From positions 1 through 23,466 of IMG/VR virus record IMGVR_UViG_3300027969_002932: a stretch of DNA of 23,466 bases. One strand, given 5' to 3'. The position numbers and the translations under genes were made by a program. The notes under the pieces are model-generated. The model made no database searches. It saw nothing but the letters and a program-made list of their open reading frames with translations, and was not told where the DNA came from. The DNA comes from a virus. Shown here piece after piece: positions 17,144 to 22,869 of this stretch. Positions within the stretch are counted from its first letter, which is position 1. Each line of letters starts with the position of its first letter.

Positions 17144-17948
17144 CGATAGCTACCATTTCTTCTAATATGTCTTTGAGATTGTCTAACTGTATCATGTTAG
17201 GACCATCGCTAGGAGCATTGTCCGGATCTTCGTGTGTTTCCATAAACACAGCAGCAACACAGCCTGTGGCTATAGCAGCTCTCGCCAGGTAGGGTACCAT
17301 AGTCCTATCTCCCCCAGAGACTGTTCCAAGTCCTCCAGGTTGCTGAACGCTATGTGTGGCATCAAAGACCACTGGATACCCGGTGCGAGCCATAATGGGT
17401 AGGCTACGCATGTCAACAACAAGATTATTATATCCATGAGTGTATCCCCTTTCGCACAACATGATGTGTTCGTTGCCTGTGCTGGCAATCTTCTCCGCAA
17501 CATTTTTCATATCGTGGGGAGCAAGGAACTGACCTTTTTTTACATTGATTGCTTTACCAGTCTGCCCAGCGGCCAATAACAGGTCTGTCTGACGACACAA
17601 GAAAGCGGGAATTTGTAAAATATCTACACCAGCATCGCTGACTTCCTGTGCTTGCCAGGTTTCGTGAATGTCGGTGAGAATCGGAACCCCAAGTTTGTGC
17701 TTGACTGTGTTGAGTATTTCTAATCCTTCTTTGATACCTACACCTCGTTTAGTGCCCACACTAGAACGATTGGCTTTATCAAAGCTGCTTTTGTAAACGA
17801 ATTTAATTCCTAGCTCACTACTAATTTGTTTAATTCGTTCAGCTGTATCGAGAGCATGTTGTTGACTCTCAATTTGACAGGGTCCGGCAATCAACACAAA
17901 AGGTTGATCGTTGCCTACAGTAATATTATGAATGTTAAATCTACGCAT
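17106..17948 (-). CDS. kdsA: 3-deoxy-8-phosphooctulonate (Kdo-8-phosphate) synthase, metal-dependent class
   Basis: It condenses phosphoenolpyruvate with arabinose-5-phosphate to Kdo-8-phosphate, the precursor of the Kdo in lipopolysaccharide. The 280-residue sequence is complete: AGPCQIES (21-28), [11 protein letters not shown] (53-63), [12 protein letters not shown] (113-124), VKKGQFLAP (136-144), [10 protein letters not shown] (172-181), [11 protein letters not shown] (196-206), METHEDP (236-242) and SDG (247-249). C24, H199, E237 and D248 match the four metal ligands of the Aquifex-type (class II) enzyme; E. coli KdsA has Asn in place of the Cys. No kdsB, kdsC or kdsD is visible, so host enzymes would complete the path. 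GTAAATA lies 5 nt before the ATG; no clear Shine-Dalgarno is present. It overlaps the downstream glycosyltransferase. Confidence 0.94.
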   Translation of the reverse strand: MRRFNIHNITVGNDQPFVLIAGPCQIESQQHALDTAERIKQISSELGIKFVYKSSFDKANRSSVGTKRGVGIKEGLEILNTVKHKLGVPILTDIHETWQAQEVSDAGVDILQIPAFLCRQTDLLLAAGQTGKAINVKKGQFLAPHDMKNVAEKIASTGNEHIMLCERGYTHGYNNLVVDMRSLPIMARTGYPVVFDATHSVQQPGGLGTVSGGDRTMVPYLARAAIATGCVAAVFMETHEDPDNAPSDGPNMIQLDNLKDILEEMVAIDEIVKRSKRQSN

Positions 17949-17953
17949 ATTAT

Positions 17954-17960
17954 TATTTAC
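17954..17960 (-). promoter_or_regulatory. Possible late-type element GTAAATA for kdsA
   Basis: GGTAAATAATAAT directly precedes the kdsA ATG. T4-like geometry places the transcript start on the A of the ATG (17948), as at sod. The TAA inside the element is also the stop codon of the upstream membrane-protein gene, so part of the match may be accidental. Confidence 0.4.
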
Positions 17961-18148
17961 CAGTGCCTAATGGTGTTGGCAATAATAAAGCAACAGGTTA
18001 TAACATGAATAACTACCCAAAAAGTTTTTAAGAACAATGCTATGCGGGCTTCTCTTAAAGAAAGAATAGGCACATCTGGCCTATCCTCGTCTGTCTGTCC
18101 CATTAGGTGCCCGGTTGCCCGGGCCCAAATTCGTTCAAGCGAGTTCAC
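17957..18148 (-). CDS. Small single-helix membrane protein, phage conserved type (63 aa)
   Basis: The soluble N-terminal part (residues 1-36, with [13 protein letters not shown] and [16 protein letters not shown]) precedes one hydrophobic helix at about 37-58 ([20 protein letters not shown]) and a short RHW tail. There is no cleavable signal peptide, so an N-in inner-membrane protein is likely. I recall similar short proteins in T4-like marine phages, without known function. The GTG start overlaps the queD TGA stop as GTGA, which implies translational coupling and supports the unusual start codon. The stop lies 8 nt before kdsA. Confidence 0.72.
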   Translation of the reverse strand: MNSLERIWARATGHLMGQTDEDRPDVPILSLREARIALFLKTFWVVIHVITCCFIIANTIRHW

Positions 18149-18651
18149 GCAAATAGATCCTCATTCCATTCACGATGACCTTCACGGAATGCCATATTAG
18201 CCTGTGTCTCACGTACTTCTACACGATAACACCATAAGCGTTTGCTTTCACCATCACCCCACATGTCCGGAATGTAAACACCGTTGACATACTTGTAGAG
18301 CATGTCGCTTAGTGCTTCACAACCTAGTGCTGGAAGGATAGTCAGCTTTGCCAGCTTTCGGCGTTCCATTTCTTTGTAGAACTCCAGTTCCGGATCATCA
18401 GCTGAAACCAATGTGGTGTGATCAAATTGATCTTCTAGGATCTTTTTAAGTTCTTTTAGACCACCATAGTCGGCCGCCCAATTGCGGACATCTAGGTCGT
18501 TGGTGCCAAAGTAAAACTTCATGCTAAATGAATAGCCGTGATTTAGATTACAGTGACTATCAGCTCGCCATTGTCTGTATGCACAGGGAAAGGCGTCGTG
18601 ATATTCTTTGGTGCTTGTGTACTTGTATTGTACTGGTTGAAGATTTGCCAT
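18145..18651 (-). CDS. queD: QueD / 6-pyruvoyl-tetrahydropterin synthase family protein
   Basis: The family makes 6-carboxy-tetrahydropterin from dihydroneopterin triphosphate, the second step toward preQ0 and queuosine or 7-deazaguanine DNA bases. Visible features are the CAYRQWRADSHCNLNHGYSF block (residues 23-42) with the likely catalytic C34, then WAADYGGLKELKKIL (58-72) and FDHTTLVSADDP (76-87) with the D-H pair of the active site. The canonical zinc HGH is HGY here (38-40), and the residue before RQW, often His in relatives, is Y25. The zinc site is therefore either the variant used by the RQW subfamily or partly lost. A strong AAGGAGA site precedes the ATG. A sigma70-like promoter and an ~83-nt leader lie upstream. 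The rest of the pathway is not in this window. Confidence 0.8.
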   Translation of the reverse strand: MANLQPVQYKYTSTKEYHDAFPCAYRQWRADSHCNLNHGYSFSMKFYFGTNDLDVRNWAADYGGLKELKKILEDQFDHTTLVSADDPELEFYKEMERRKLAKLTILPALGCEALSDMLYKYVNGVYIPDMWGDGESKRLWCYRVEVRETQANMAFREGHREWNEDLFA

Positions 18652-18737
18652 CTCTAGTCTCCTTTGTAAGGTAGCAAGTTTGACGACATGCAGAGTTTAT
18701 ATAGCGGGATGAATGGCGTTGAAAGACCGCTGTGTCT
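18652..18737 (-). other. Leader region of queD with a small hairpin
   Basis: This 86-nt gap holds the untranslated leader predicted from the promoter at 18741-18769. AGCGG and CCGCT (18727-18731 and 18703-18707) can pair around a 19-nt loop and are followed by the A-rich AUAUAAACU, which recalls a preQ1-I riboswitch tail. However, no second helix between loop and tail was found. The end carries the AAGGAGA ribosome-binding site. Confidence 0.3.
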
Positions 18738-19385
18738 TTAATTATACATAGTATTTAATTCTTTTGCAACCTCTGTATAGAATTTATCTAGCTCAAAAAC
18801 TTCTACATTGGGCAACCGCCAATCTTCGGGACATTGCCAAGTATCGTGGTTGAAAATTTTAAAATTCTTATCTGAGTAGTGTAAGAATACTTTTCTCATT
18901 TGATAGATCCAATAGCTAGGATCAACGGCTGATTTGTTTTCTGGAAGATAGTTTATACTGCCTTTATATACATTGTTGACCAAAGTGTTCTTTCCGTAAA
19001 GATCGAATCCGATTATCAATATATTTTTGAAATTCAATTCGGCTGCTAGTAACACAGCATACGGCCCACTACCCCAATGTTCGGCCTGATCAGGTTTGAG
19101 AACTCCCTCATAGGGCAACGCAGGTAAATTTTTTACTTTTTCTTTTTGTAAAACTTTATAGAAGTCATTGTAATATCTAGGCCTGGTATAGATATGGGAT
19201 ACTTTTTTGTTGTTGACTGCTTCTCGAACCATTCTATGATCGCAGCAGACAAGATGATTAACTCTCATGTCTCGATGAATGGCGTTACAGCCTATTAGCG
19301 TGACTTTGTCCCAATAGGATCTAATATCTAAAGATATTCTACTTTCGCCGTTGCCAATGACAATGGCAGCATTGTCACAGTGCAT
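18738..19385 (-). CDS. Rossmann-type DUF115/GT42-like putative glycosyltransferase (215 aa)
   Basis: The protein opens with a nucleotide-binding-like AAIVIGNGESR (6-16), then LIGCNAIHRD (30-39) and LVCCDHRMV (45-53). It then has HWGSGPYAVLLAAELNFKNI (103-122) leading to LIIGFDLYG (123-131). This order (GNGxS, a CN step, SGxYA, IxGxDxY) is that of GT42 sialyltransferases of the Campylobacter CstI/II type and of the related DUF115 domain found in Maf flagellin glycosylation proteins. The match is by motif from memory, so the assignment is tentative. Its ATG follows the stop of the second fibre-like gene by 1 nt (TAATATG), making it the third gene of a virion-fibre operon. That context suggests modification of a phage fibre or of a surface glycan. 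Confidence 0.6.
   Translation of the reverse strand: MHCDNAAIVIGNGESRISLDIRSYWDKVTLIGCNAIHRDMRVNHLVCCDHRMVREAVNNKKVSHIYTRPRYYNDFYKVLQKEKVKNLPALPYEGVLKPDQAEHWGSGPYAVLLAAELNFKNILIIGFDLYGKNTLVNNVYKGSINYLPENKSAVDPSYWIYQMRKVFLHYSDKNFKIFNHDTWQCPEDWRLPNVEVFELDKFYTEVAKELNTMYN
18741..18769 (-). promoter_or_regulatory. Sigma70-like promoter for queD (TTGCAA-17-TATAAT)
   Basis: The -10 is a perfect TATAAT (18741-18746) and the -35 is TTGCAA (18764-18769), with a 17-nt spacer. It lies within the last codons of the upstream gene. The predicted start is near 18734. It lacks the TTGACAACT and GATGTTATA extensions of the other two early promoters, so support is weaker. Confidence 0.5.
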
Positions 19386-19386
19386 A

Positions 19387-20247
19387 TTAACCGCTTTGTT
19401 TTATTTCACCGAAGGGCATCCATGTTCCGGGACTTCCGGCACGTACACATACCCATCCAACACACCGGCCCACTTCTGGTTCTGTATTCCATACTATAGA
19501 TCCTCGGTCGTAGGTCCCATTATCAGGAACAGCATTTAGATATTGATGTAGTCTTTCGTTGAATTTGATTGCACCTGCTACATGAAGATCTGCACGACTG
19601 TCTAGAGTTTTAACTCCCACAGACAATTTGCCATGCACAGTGACCTGTATAGGACCAAACGCTTTGTTACCCAATTTAATGTTGCCACCACCTTCTATGG
19701 TAATTCTGGCTGTGTTGTCAGTGACAATGTCTAGGTCGTTGCTGGCAAAGGTTCCAATTTTTCCTGTAGATCCATTTGCTGTACCTATTAAAATCTCAAC
19801 TCCGTCTTCAGCAATGCTCAAAGCAGCATTTGGTTGTTCTGTTCCTAGACCTAGTCTATCGGTTGAAGAGTTGTAATAGAGATATTGATTAACACTTAGA
19901 TCTCCATCTACAATTAATCCTCGTAGTCTACCTAGTTCTCGTAGATTGCTTTTAACAACAGTAGCACCTAGCTGTGTTTCTGACAATACCGGGTTGTTGT
20001 TGATTCTAAATTCTTGATCTTTTAATAGTTCTAAAGACTCGCTGCTGATAAATTTATCGCCTTTGGCAAAAATAAATTGTCTTGTACGTCCTTGGCCCTT
20101 CCACATCAGGCCTTTGCCGTAGTTATTTCCATCTGGGTCAGCATTGAATTCTACAACACGATCATCTGAAACTGTTGTATTTTCTTGAGTTATTTCTCTA
20201 AGAGCCTGCGATAGCAGTTCTGCGGCTTGTGTTAATTTATCTGACAT
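19387..20247 (-). CDS. Fibre-like virion protein, paralogue 2 (286 aa)
   Basis: It aligns with the 378-residue gene just upstream over about 230 residues, from GKGLMWKGQGRTRQFIF through the identical block KSNLRELGRLRGLIVDG, RLGLGTEQPNAALS, IGTFAS, TDNTARI and DLHVAGAIKF to the C-terminal GWVCVRAGSPGTWMPFG. The last motif is common at the ends of marine phage fibres and structural proteins. The N-terminus is a short amphipathic helix (KLTQAAELLSQALREI) without the gp10-like module. It probably forms trimers as a fibre, collar or head decoration; the location is unknown. It sits 1 nt after its paralogue and 1 nt before the GT42-like gene (TAATATG at both joints). Confidence 0.75.
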   Translation of the reverse strand: MSDKLTQAAELLSQALREITQENTTVSDDRVVEFNADPDGNNYGKGLMWKGQGRTRQFIFAKGDKFISSESLELLKDQEFRINNNPVLSETQLGATVVKSNLRELGRLRGLIVDGDLSVNQYLYYNSSTDRLGLGTEQPNAALSIAEDGVEILIGTANGSTGKIGTFASNDLDIVTDNTARITIEGGGNIKLGNKAFGPIQVTVHGKLSVGVKTLDSRADLHVAGAIKFNERLHQYLNAVPDNGTYDRGSIVWNTEPEVGRCVGWVCVRAGSPGTWMPFGEIKQSG

Positions 20248-20248
20248 A

Positions 20249-21385
20249 TTATCCTGCTTGCGTTATTGCGCCAAACGGCATCCAGTCGCCGGGACTACCA
20301 GCACGTACACACACCCAACCTACATTGCCTCCTGCTCTAGGAGCAGTGTTCCAAACTATGTCACCAGTTTTATATGATCCTGCATCAGGAGCAGCATCTG
20401 CATAAATGTGTAGGTGGCCGTGGAATCGAACAGGGCCGTTAACATGAAGATCAACATCTGGGTCAGGAGTATTTACTCTGATGGCCAGCTTGCCGTGTAT
20501 AGAAACTTGAACTGGTCCTTCGCTGGTATTACCTAAAAGAATGTTGCCTGCTGATCCTATGCTGATTCTAGCTGTGTTGTCTGTGATGATATCAAAAGGT
20601 GTGCTGGCAAATGTACCAATCATTCCACGAGTTTGATCTCTAGTACCTACTAACACTTCAACACCATCTTCACAGACACTTAAAGCCGCATTTGGTTGAT
20701 CTATTCCTAGCCCTAGTCTATTGGTATTGTTGTCATAATAGATGTACTGACCAAAACTGGCACTCCCATCAACAATCAAACCTCTCAATCTACCTAGCTC
20801 TCGTAGATTGCTCTTTACTACACCTTGCCCTAGAGCAGTGGCCGACAATACTGAATCACCACTTATTCTATATTCTCTATCTTTGATTAATTCAAAATTC
20901 TCAGTGCTGGTAAACTTGTCTGGATTGATCGTAAAAATCAACTGTTTAGTAGGGCCTTGCCCTTTTAATAAAATGCCTTTGCCTACCAATGTTTCGCCGC
21001 CACTGACTGTGATCTCTAATGGAGCACTTTGCCCTAGCTTTAAATCAGTTTTTAATTCTTTAACTTCCAAAACATCTACGATCATAGACTTTGCTGTAAT
21101 AGAATTTTCTACAGCAAGATTGCCTTTGACCTGCGCTATAGAAATAGTTCCAAGTTCTACTCCAGAATCTTTTACAGTAATCTGTTGTTTGGTAGCTTCA
21201 TCCTTAATGCCTGTGCTGGCAAAGTTAATGATAGTGCCACCGTTGAGATGATCTCCTGTAAGACTGCGTTTAGCAATCTTTGTATGTAGATGTTCAAGGT
21301 CTACAGGGCCGTTGGCCTGCTGTACCAGTGTTTGTAAACTAGTGCCTAAATAGGCGATTGCTTTGTCGAGGTTGTTTTCTGCCAT
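20249..21385 (-). CDS. Fibre-like virion protein, paralogue 1 (378 aa)
   Basis: Residues 1-25 form a short helix (DKAIAYLGTSLQTLVQQ). Residues ~30-130 are a beta-rich segment missing from the shorter paralogue (GIKDEATKQQITVKDSG, then VENSITAKSMIVDVLEV). From ~135 on the two proteins match: GKGILLKGQGPTKQLIF, KSNLRELGRLRGLIVDG, RLGLGIDQPNAALS, IGTFAS, TDNTARI and GWVCVRAGSPGDWMPFG. This is a tandem duplication with later gain or loss of the N-terminal segment. The start codon lies in the 3' arm of a 13-bp hairpin whose loop contains a late promoter, and no Shine-Dalgarno is visible, so late-only translation is suggested. Confidence 0.75.
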   Translation of the reverse strand: MAENNLDKAIAYLGTSLQTLVQQANGPVDLEHLHTKIAKRSLTGDHLNGGTIINFASTGIKDEATKQQITVKDSGVELGTISIAQVKGNLAVENSITAKSMIVDVLEVKELKTDLKLGQSAPLEITVSGGETLVGKGILLKGQGPTKQLIFTINPDKFTSTENFELIKDREYRISGDSVLSATALGQGVVKSNLRELGRLRGLIVDGSASFGQYIYYDNNTNRLGLGIDQPNAALSVCEDGVEVLVGTRDQTRGMIGTFASTPFDIITDNTARISIGSAGNILLGNTSEGPVQVSIHGKLAIRVNTPDPDVDLHVNGPVRFHGHLHIYADAAPDAGSYKTGDIVWNTAPRAGGNVGWVCVRAGSPGDWMPFGAITQAG

Positions 21386-21414
21386 AGTCTAGTATTTATT
21401 CGACTATGGCAGAA
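21377..21414 (-). promoter_or_regulatory. 13-bp hairpin with late promoter in its loop, start codon in the 3' arm
   Basis: On the minus strand TTCTGCCATAGTC (21414-21402) and GACTATGGCAGAA (21389-21377) are perfect inverted repeats around a 12-nt loop. The loop contains AATAAATA (21400-21393), close to the T4 late core. The ATG of the 378-residue gene is within the 3' arm. Read-through RNA from the upstream early unit would fold and hide the start codon. RNA begun at the late promoter (predicted near 21387) lacks the 5' arm. T4 uses this layout for genes e, soc and 49. Confidence 0.7.
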
Positions 21415-21425
21415 GGGTCTACATC

Positions 21426-22595
21426 TTATTGTACCTTGAGCAGTACAGTTTCCTCGTTGATACGACCGTTCATACGAGCGTCTGTAGCACTGATATCGTC
21501 TAAGAACTTACGCAGAGCTACCTTGCCCGCAGCCTTAAACTCTTTGAGCTTTTCTTCAGGCTTGCGAATAGTCTTTTGAATAGACTTGCTTTCATTAAAG
21601 CCCGTAATTGTAGTACCTTTAACGCCCAATTCTTTGAATTCTTCTGCAACATATTTGCCCAACTTGCGGGTTTTGCTGTTGTAGATCCAAAGTTCTTGGG
21701 CTCCGATGATGTCTTCAGGATTGATACTGACCAATTTTAATGGCTCGTTGGTCTTCATGTATTTGAGTTTGCCAACAACTTTGCTCTTGTCTGTGGGCTT
21801 TTTGGCACGTGGCTTGCGATTAACCTTGGCTTCTTGTCCTAGCATGTCGCAGGCACTGACAACTTCTTGATAAAAAGCAGTGATCTTTTTCAATTGTGCT
21901 TTAGTCAAATGACTGTAGCCCTCTTTGAGCTGTTCATCTTTGGTGGTTGCGGCCTCAACAAGCTCTGCAAGATCTCGCTCGTAAAAGGTTTTAATGATTC
22001 GAGTGTGAGCTGCCTTGGCTTCTTTGGCCTTTAACACATTGAGAACTTTGAAAGCCTTGGGATCAAAAGACTCTGGATCTGTTTGAAATGCGTCGATAGC
22101 GGATTCAATTTCTTCAGTCATTTTATAACTGGCTTCACGAACACGCTCTTGAATGCTAGGAGTATAGACATCCTTTTTAACTTCAACAACTTCTTCGCTG
22201 TCGTCTTTGTCGTCTTTGCCTTGTTCAATTACTTTAACGATCTCTGCACGAAGCCAAACGGCTGTATCTCGTCCGTCGTTAAAGTCTGCACGTATTGTAG
22301 GCATACCTTTGATTAAACAGGCTGCGATTGACCCCATGGTCATTCCACAACGATTGTCTTTGGTTTTCTTAAATGCTTGAATGTCTTCTTTGGCGCAGCC
22401 TTGACGACCCATCCAATCAATGACCTTGGGTTTAAGTTCTTTAGCTGAACTTTCCAAACGATACCAAGCCATACTAGAGTGAAAATGACGCAAGAATTGA
22501 TTGGTATCCCAAGTCTCGTGGTCGTCCCATTTTGGACTTAGGTCGCGGCCTTTTTTAGCACGAACGTCTGCTAAGTGTTTTGCTGTAGTCGCCAT
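21426..22595 (-). CDS. Conserved-type phage protein of unknown function (389 aa)
   Basis: The ATG at 22595 (MATTAKHLADVRAKKGRDL) is chosen over a TTG at 22655 because AGGAG lies 9 nt upstream and the 20 extra codons are a perfect promoter, not protein. The sequence is charged and largely helical: an N-terminal part with WDDHETWDTNQFLRHFHSS and WMGRQGCAKEDIQAFKK, an acidic DDKDDSEEVVEV stretch (~128-140), a helical middle, a basic RKPRAKKPTDKSK linker (~257-270), and a C-terminal part with IIGAQELWIYNSKTRKLG. There is no signal peptide or membrane segment. I recall similar proteins in T4-like marine phages but no function. An early promoter suggests a takeover or DNA-metabolism role rather than a virion part; that is inference. 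Confidence 0.8.
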   Translation of the reverse strand: MATTAKHLADVRAKKGRDLSPKWDDHETWDTNQFLRHFHSSMAWYRLESSAKELKPKVIDWMGRQGCAKEDIQAFKKTKDNRCGMTMGSIAACLIKGMPTIRADFNDGRDTAVWLRAEIVKVIEQGKDDKDDSEEVVEVKKDVYTPSIQERVREASYKMTEEIESAIDAFQTDPESFDPKAFKVLNVLKAKEAKAAHTRIIKTFYERDLAELVEAATTKDEQLKEGYSHLTKAQLKKITAFYQEVVSACDMLGQEAKVNRKPRAKKPTDKSKVVGKLKYMKTNEPLKLVSINPEDIIGAQELWIYNSKTRKLGKYVAEEFKELGVKGTTITGFNESKSIQKTIRKPEEKLKEFKAAGKVALRKFLDDISATDARMNGRINEETVLLKVQ

Positions 22596-22626
22596 AGTAT
22601 CACTCCTGTGTGTTAACAATATGTAT

Positions 22627-22655
22627 ATTATAACATCGTTTTGACGAGTTGTCAA
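22627..22655 (-). promoter_or_regulatory. Perfect sigma70 consensus promoter (TTGACA-17-TATAAT)
   Basis: The -35 TTGACA (22650-22655) and -10 TATAAT (22627-22632) are both six of six, with an ideal 17-nt spacer. The predicted start is about 22620, giving a 25-nt leader with AGGAG before the 389-residue gene. The TGA inside the -35 is the stop codon of the upstream 64-residue gene. TTGAC and GTCAA (22641-22655) form a small inverted repeat over the -35. Confidence 0.85.
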
Positions 22656-22846
22656 CCGTGTTCAAAACGTTGAACCTCTTTCAATTCACCTTCTTCGGTT
22701 TCTTGATATACAGTTGCATACAGGAAACCCTGACTTAATAATGATTCTGCTATTTCACAGGCTTGTTTTTTACTAGCTGTTGTTTCTTGCAGTTCCTCGT
22801 GGCCGTCTTCATCCTCGGCCCAAACTTCATAAAGTTCAAAGTTCAT
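22652..22846 (-). CDS. Small acidic phage protein of unknown function (64 aa)
   Basis: It begins MNFELYEVWAEDEDGHEELQ, then SKKQACEIAESLLSQGF, which reads as a helix between beta strands (YATVYQETEEGELKEVQRF), a small alpha/beta fold. It is strongly acidic with no membrane segment. AAGGAGA lies upstream with a rather long 13-nt gap to the ATG. An in-frame TAG just before the ATG rules out an earlier start. It is probably co-transcribed with the 188-residue gene. Short proteins like this are common in the early region of T4-like marine phages; no function is known to me. Confidence 0.7.
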   Translation of the reverse strand: MNFELYEVWAEDEDGHEELQETTASKKQACEIAESLLSQGFLYATVYQETEEGELKEVQRFEHG

Positions 22847-22869
22847 TTTGGACTACTATCTCCTTTTGG

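Noticed and set aside
17985-18020. TATAAC as an early promoter for kdsA within the membrane-protein gene
   Set aside because: No acceptable -35 at 16-18 nt, and the bases are explained by conserved-looking codons of the membrane helix.
18700-18731. A second sigma70 promoter for queD (TTTCAA-17-TATAAA)
   Set aside because: The -35 matches only half of the consensus; the TTGCAA/TATAAT pair just upstream is better.
22596-22655. A 20-codon N-terminal extension of the 389-residue protein from TTG
   Set aside because: These codons are a perfect sigma70 promoter and leader, and AGGAG precedes the ATG at 22595.
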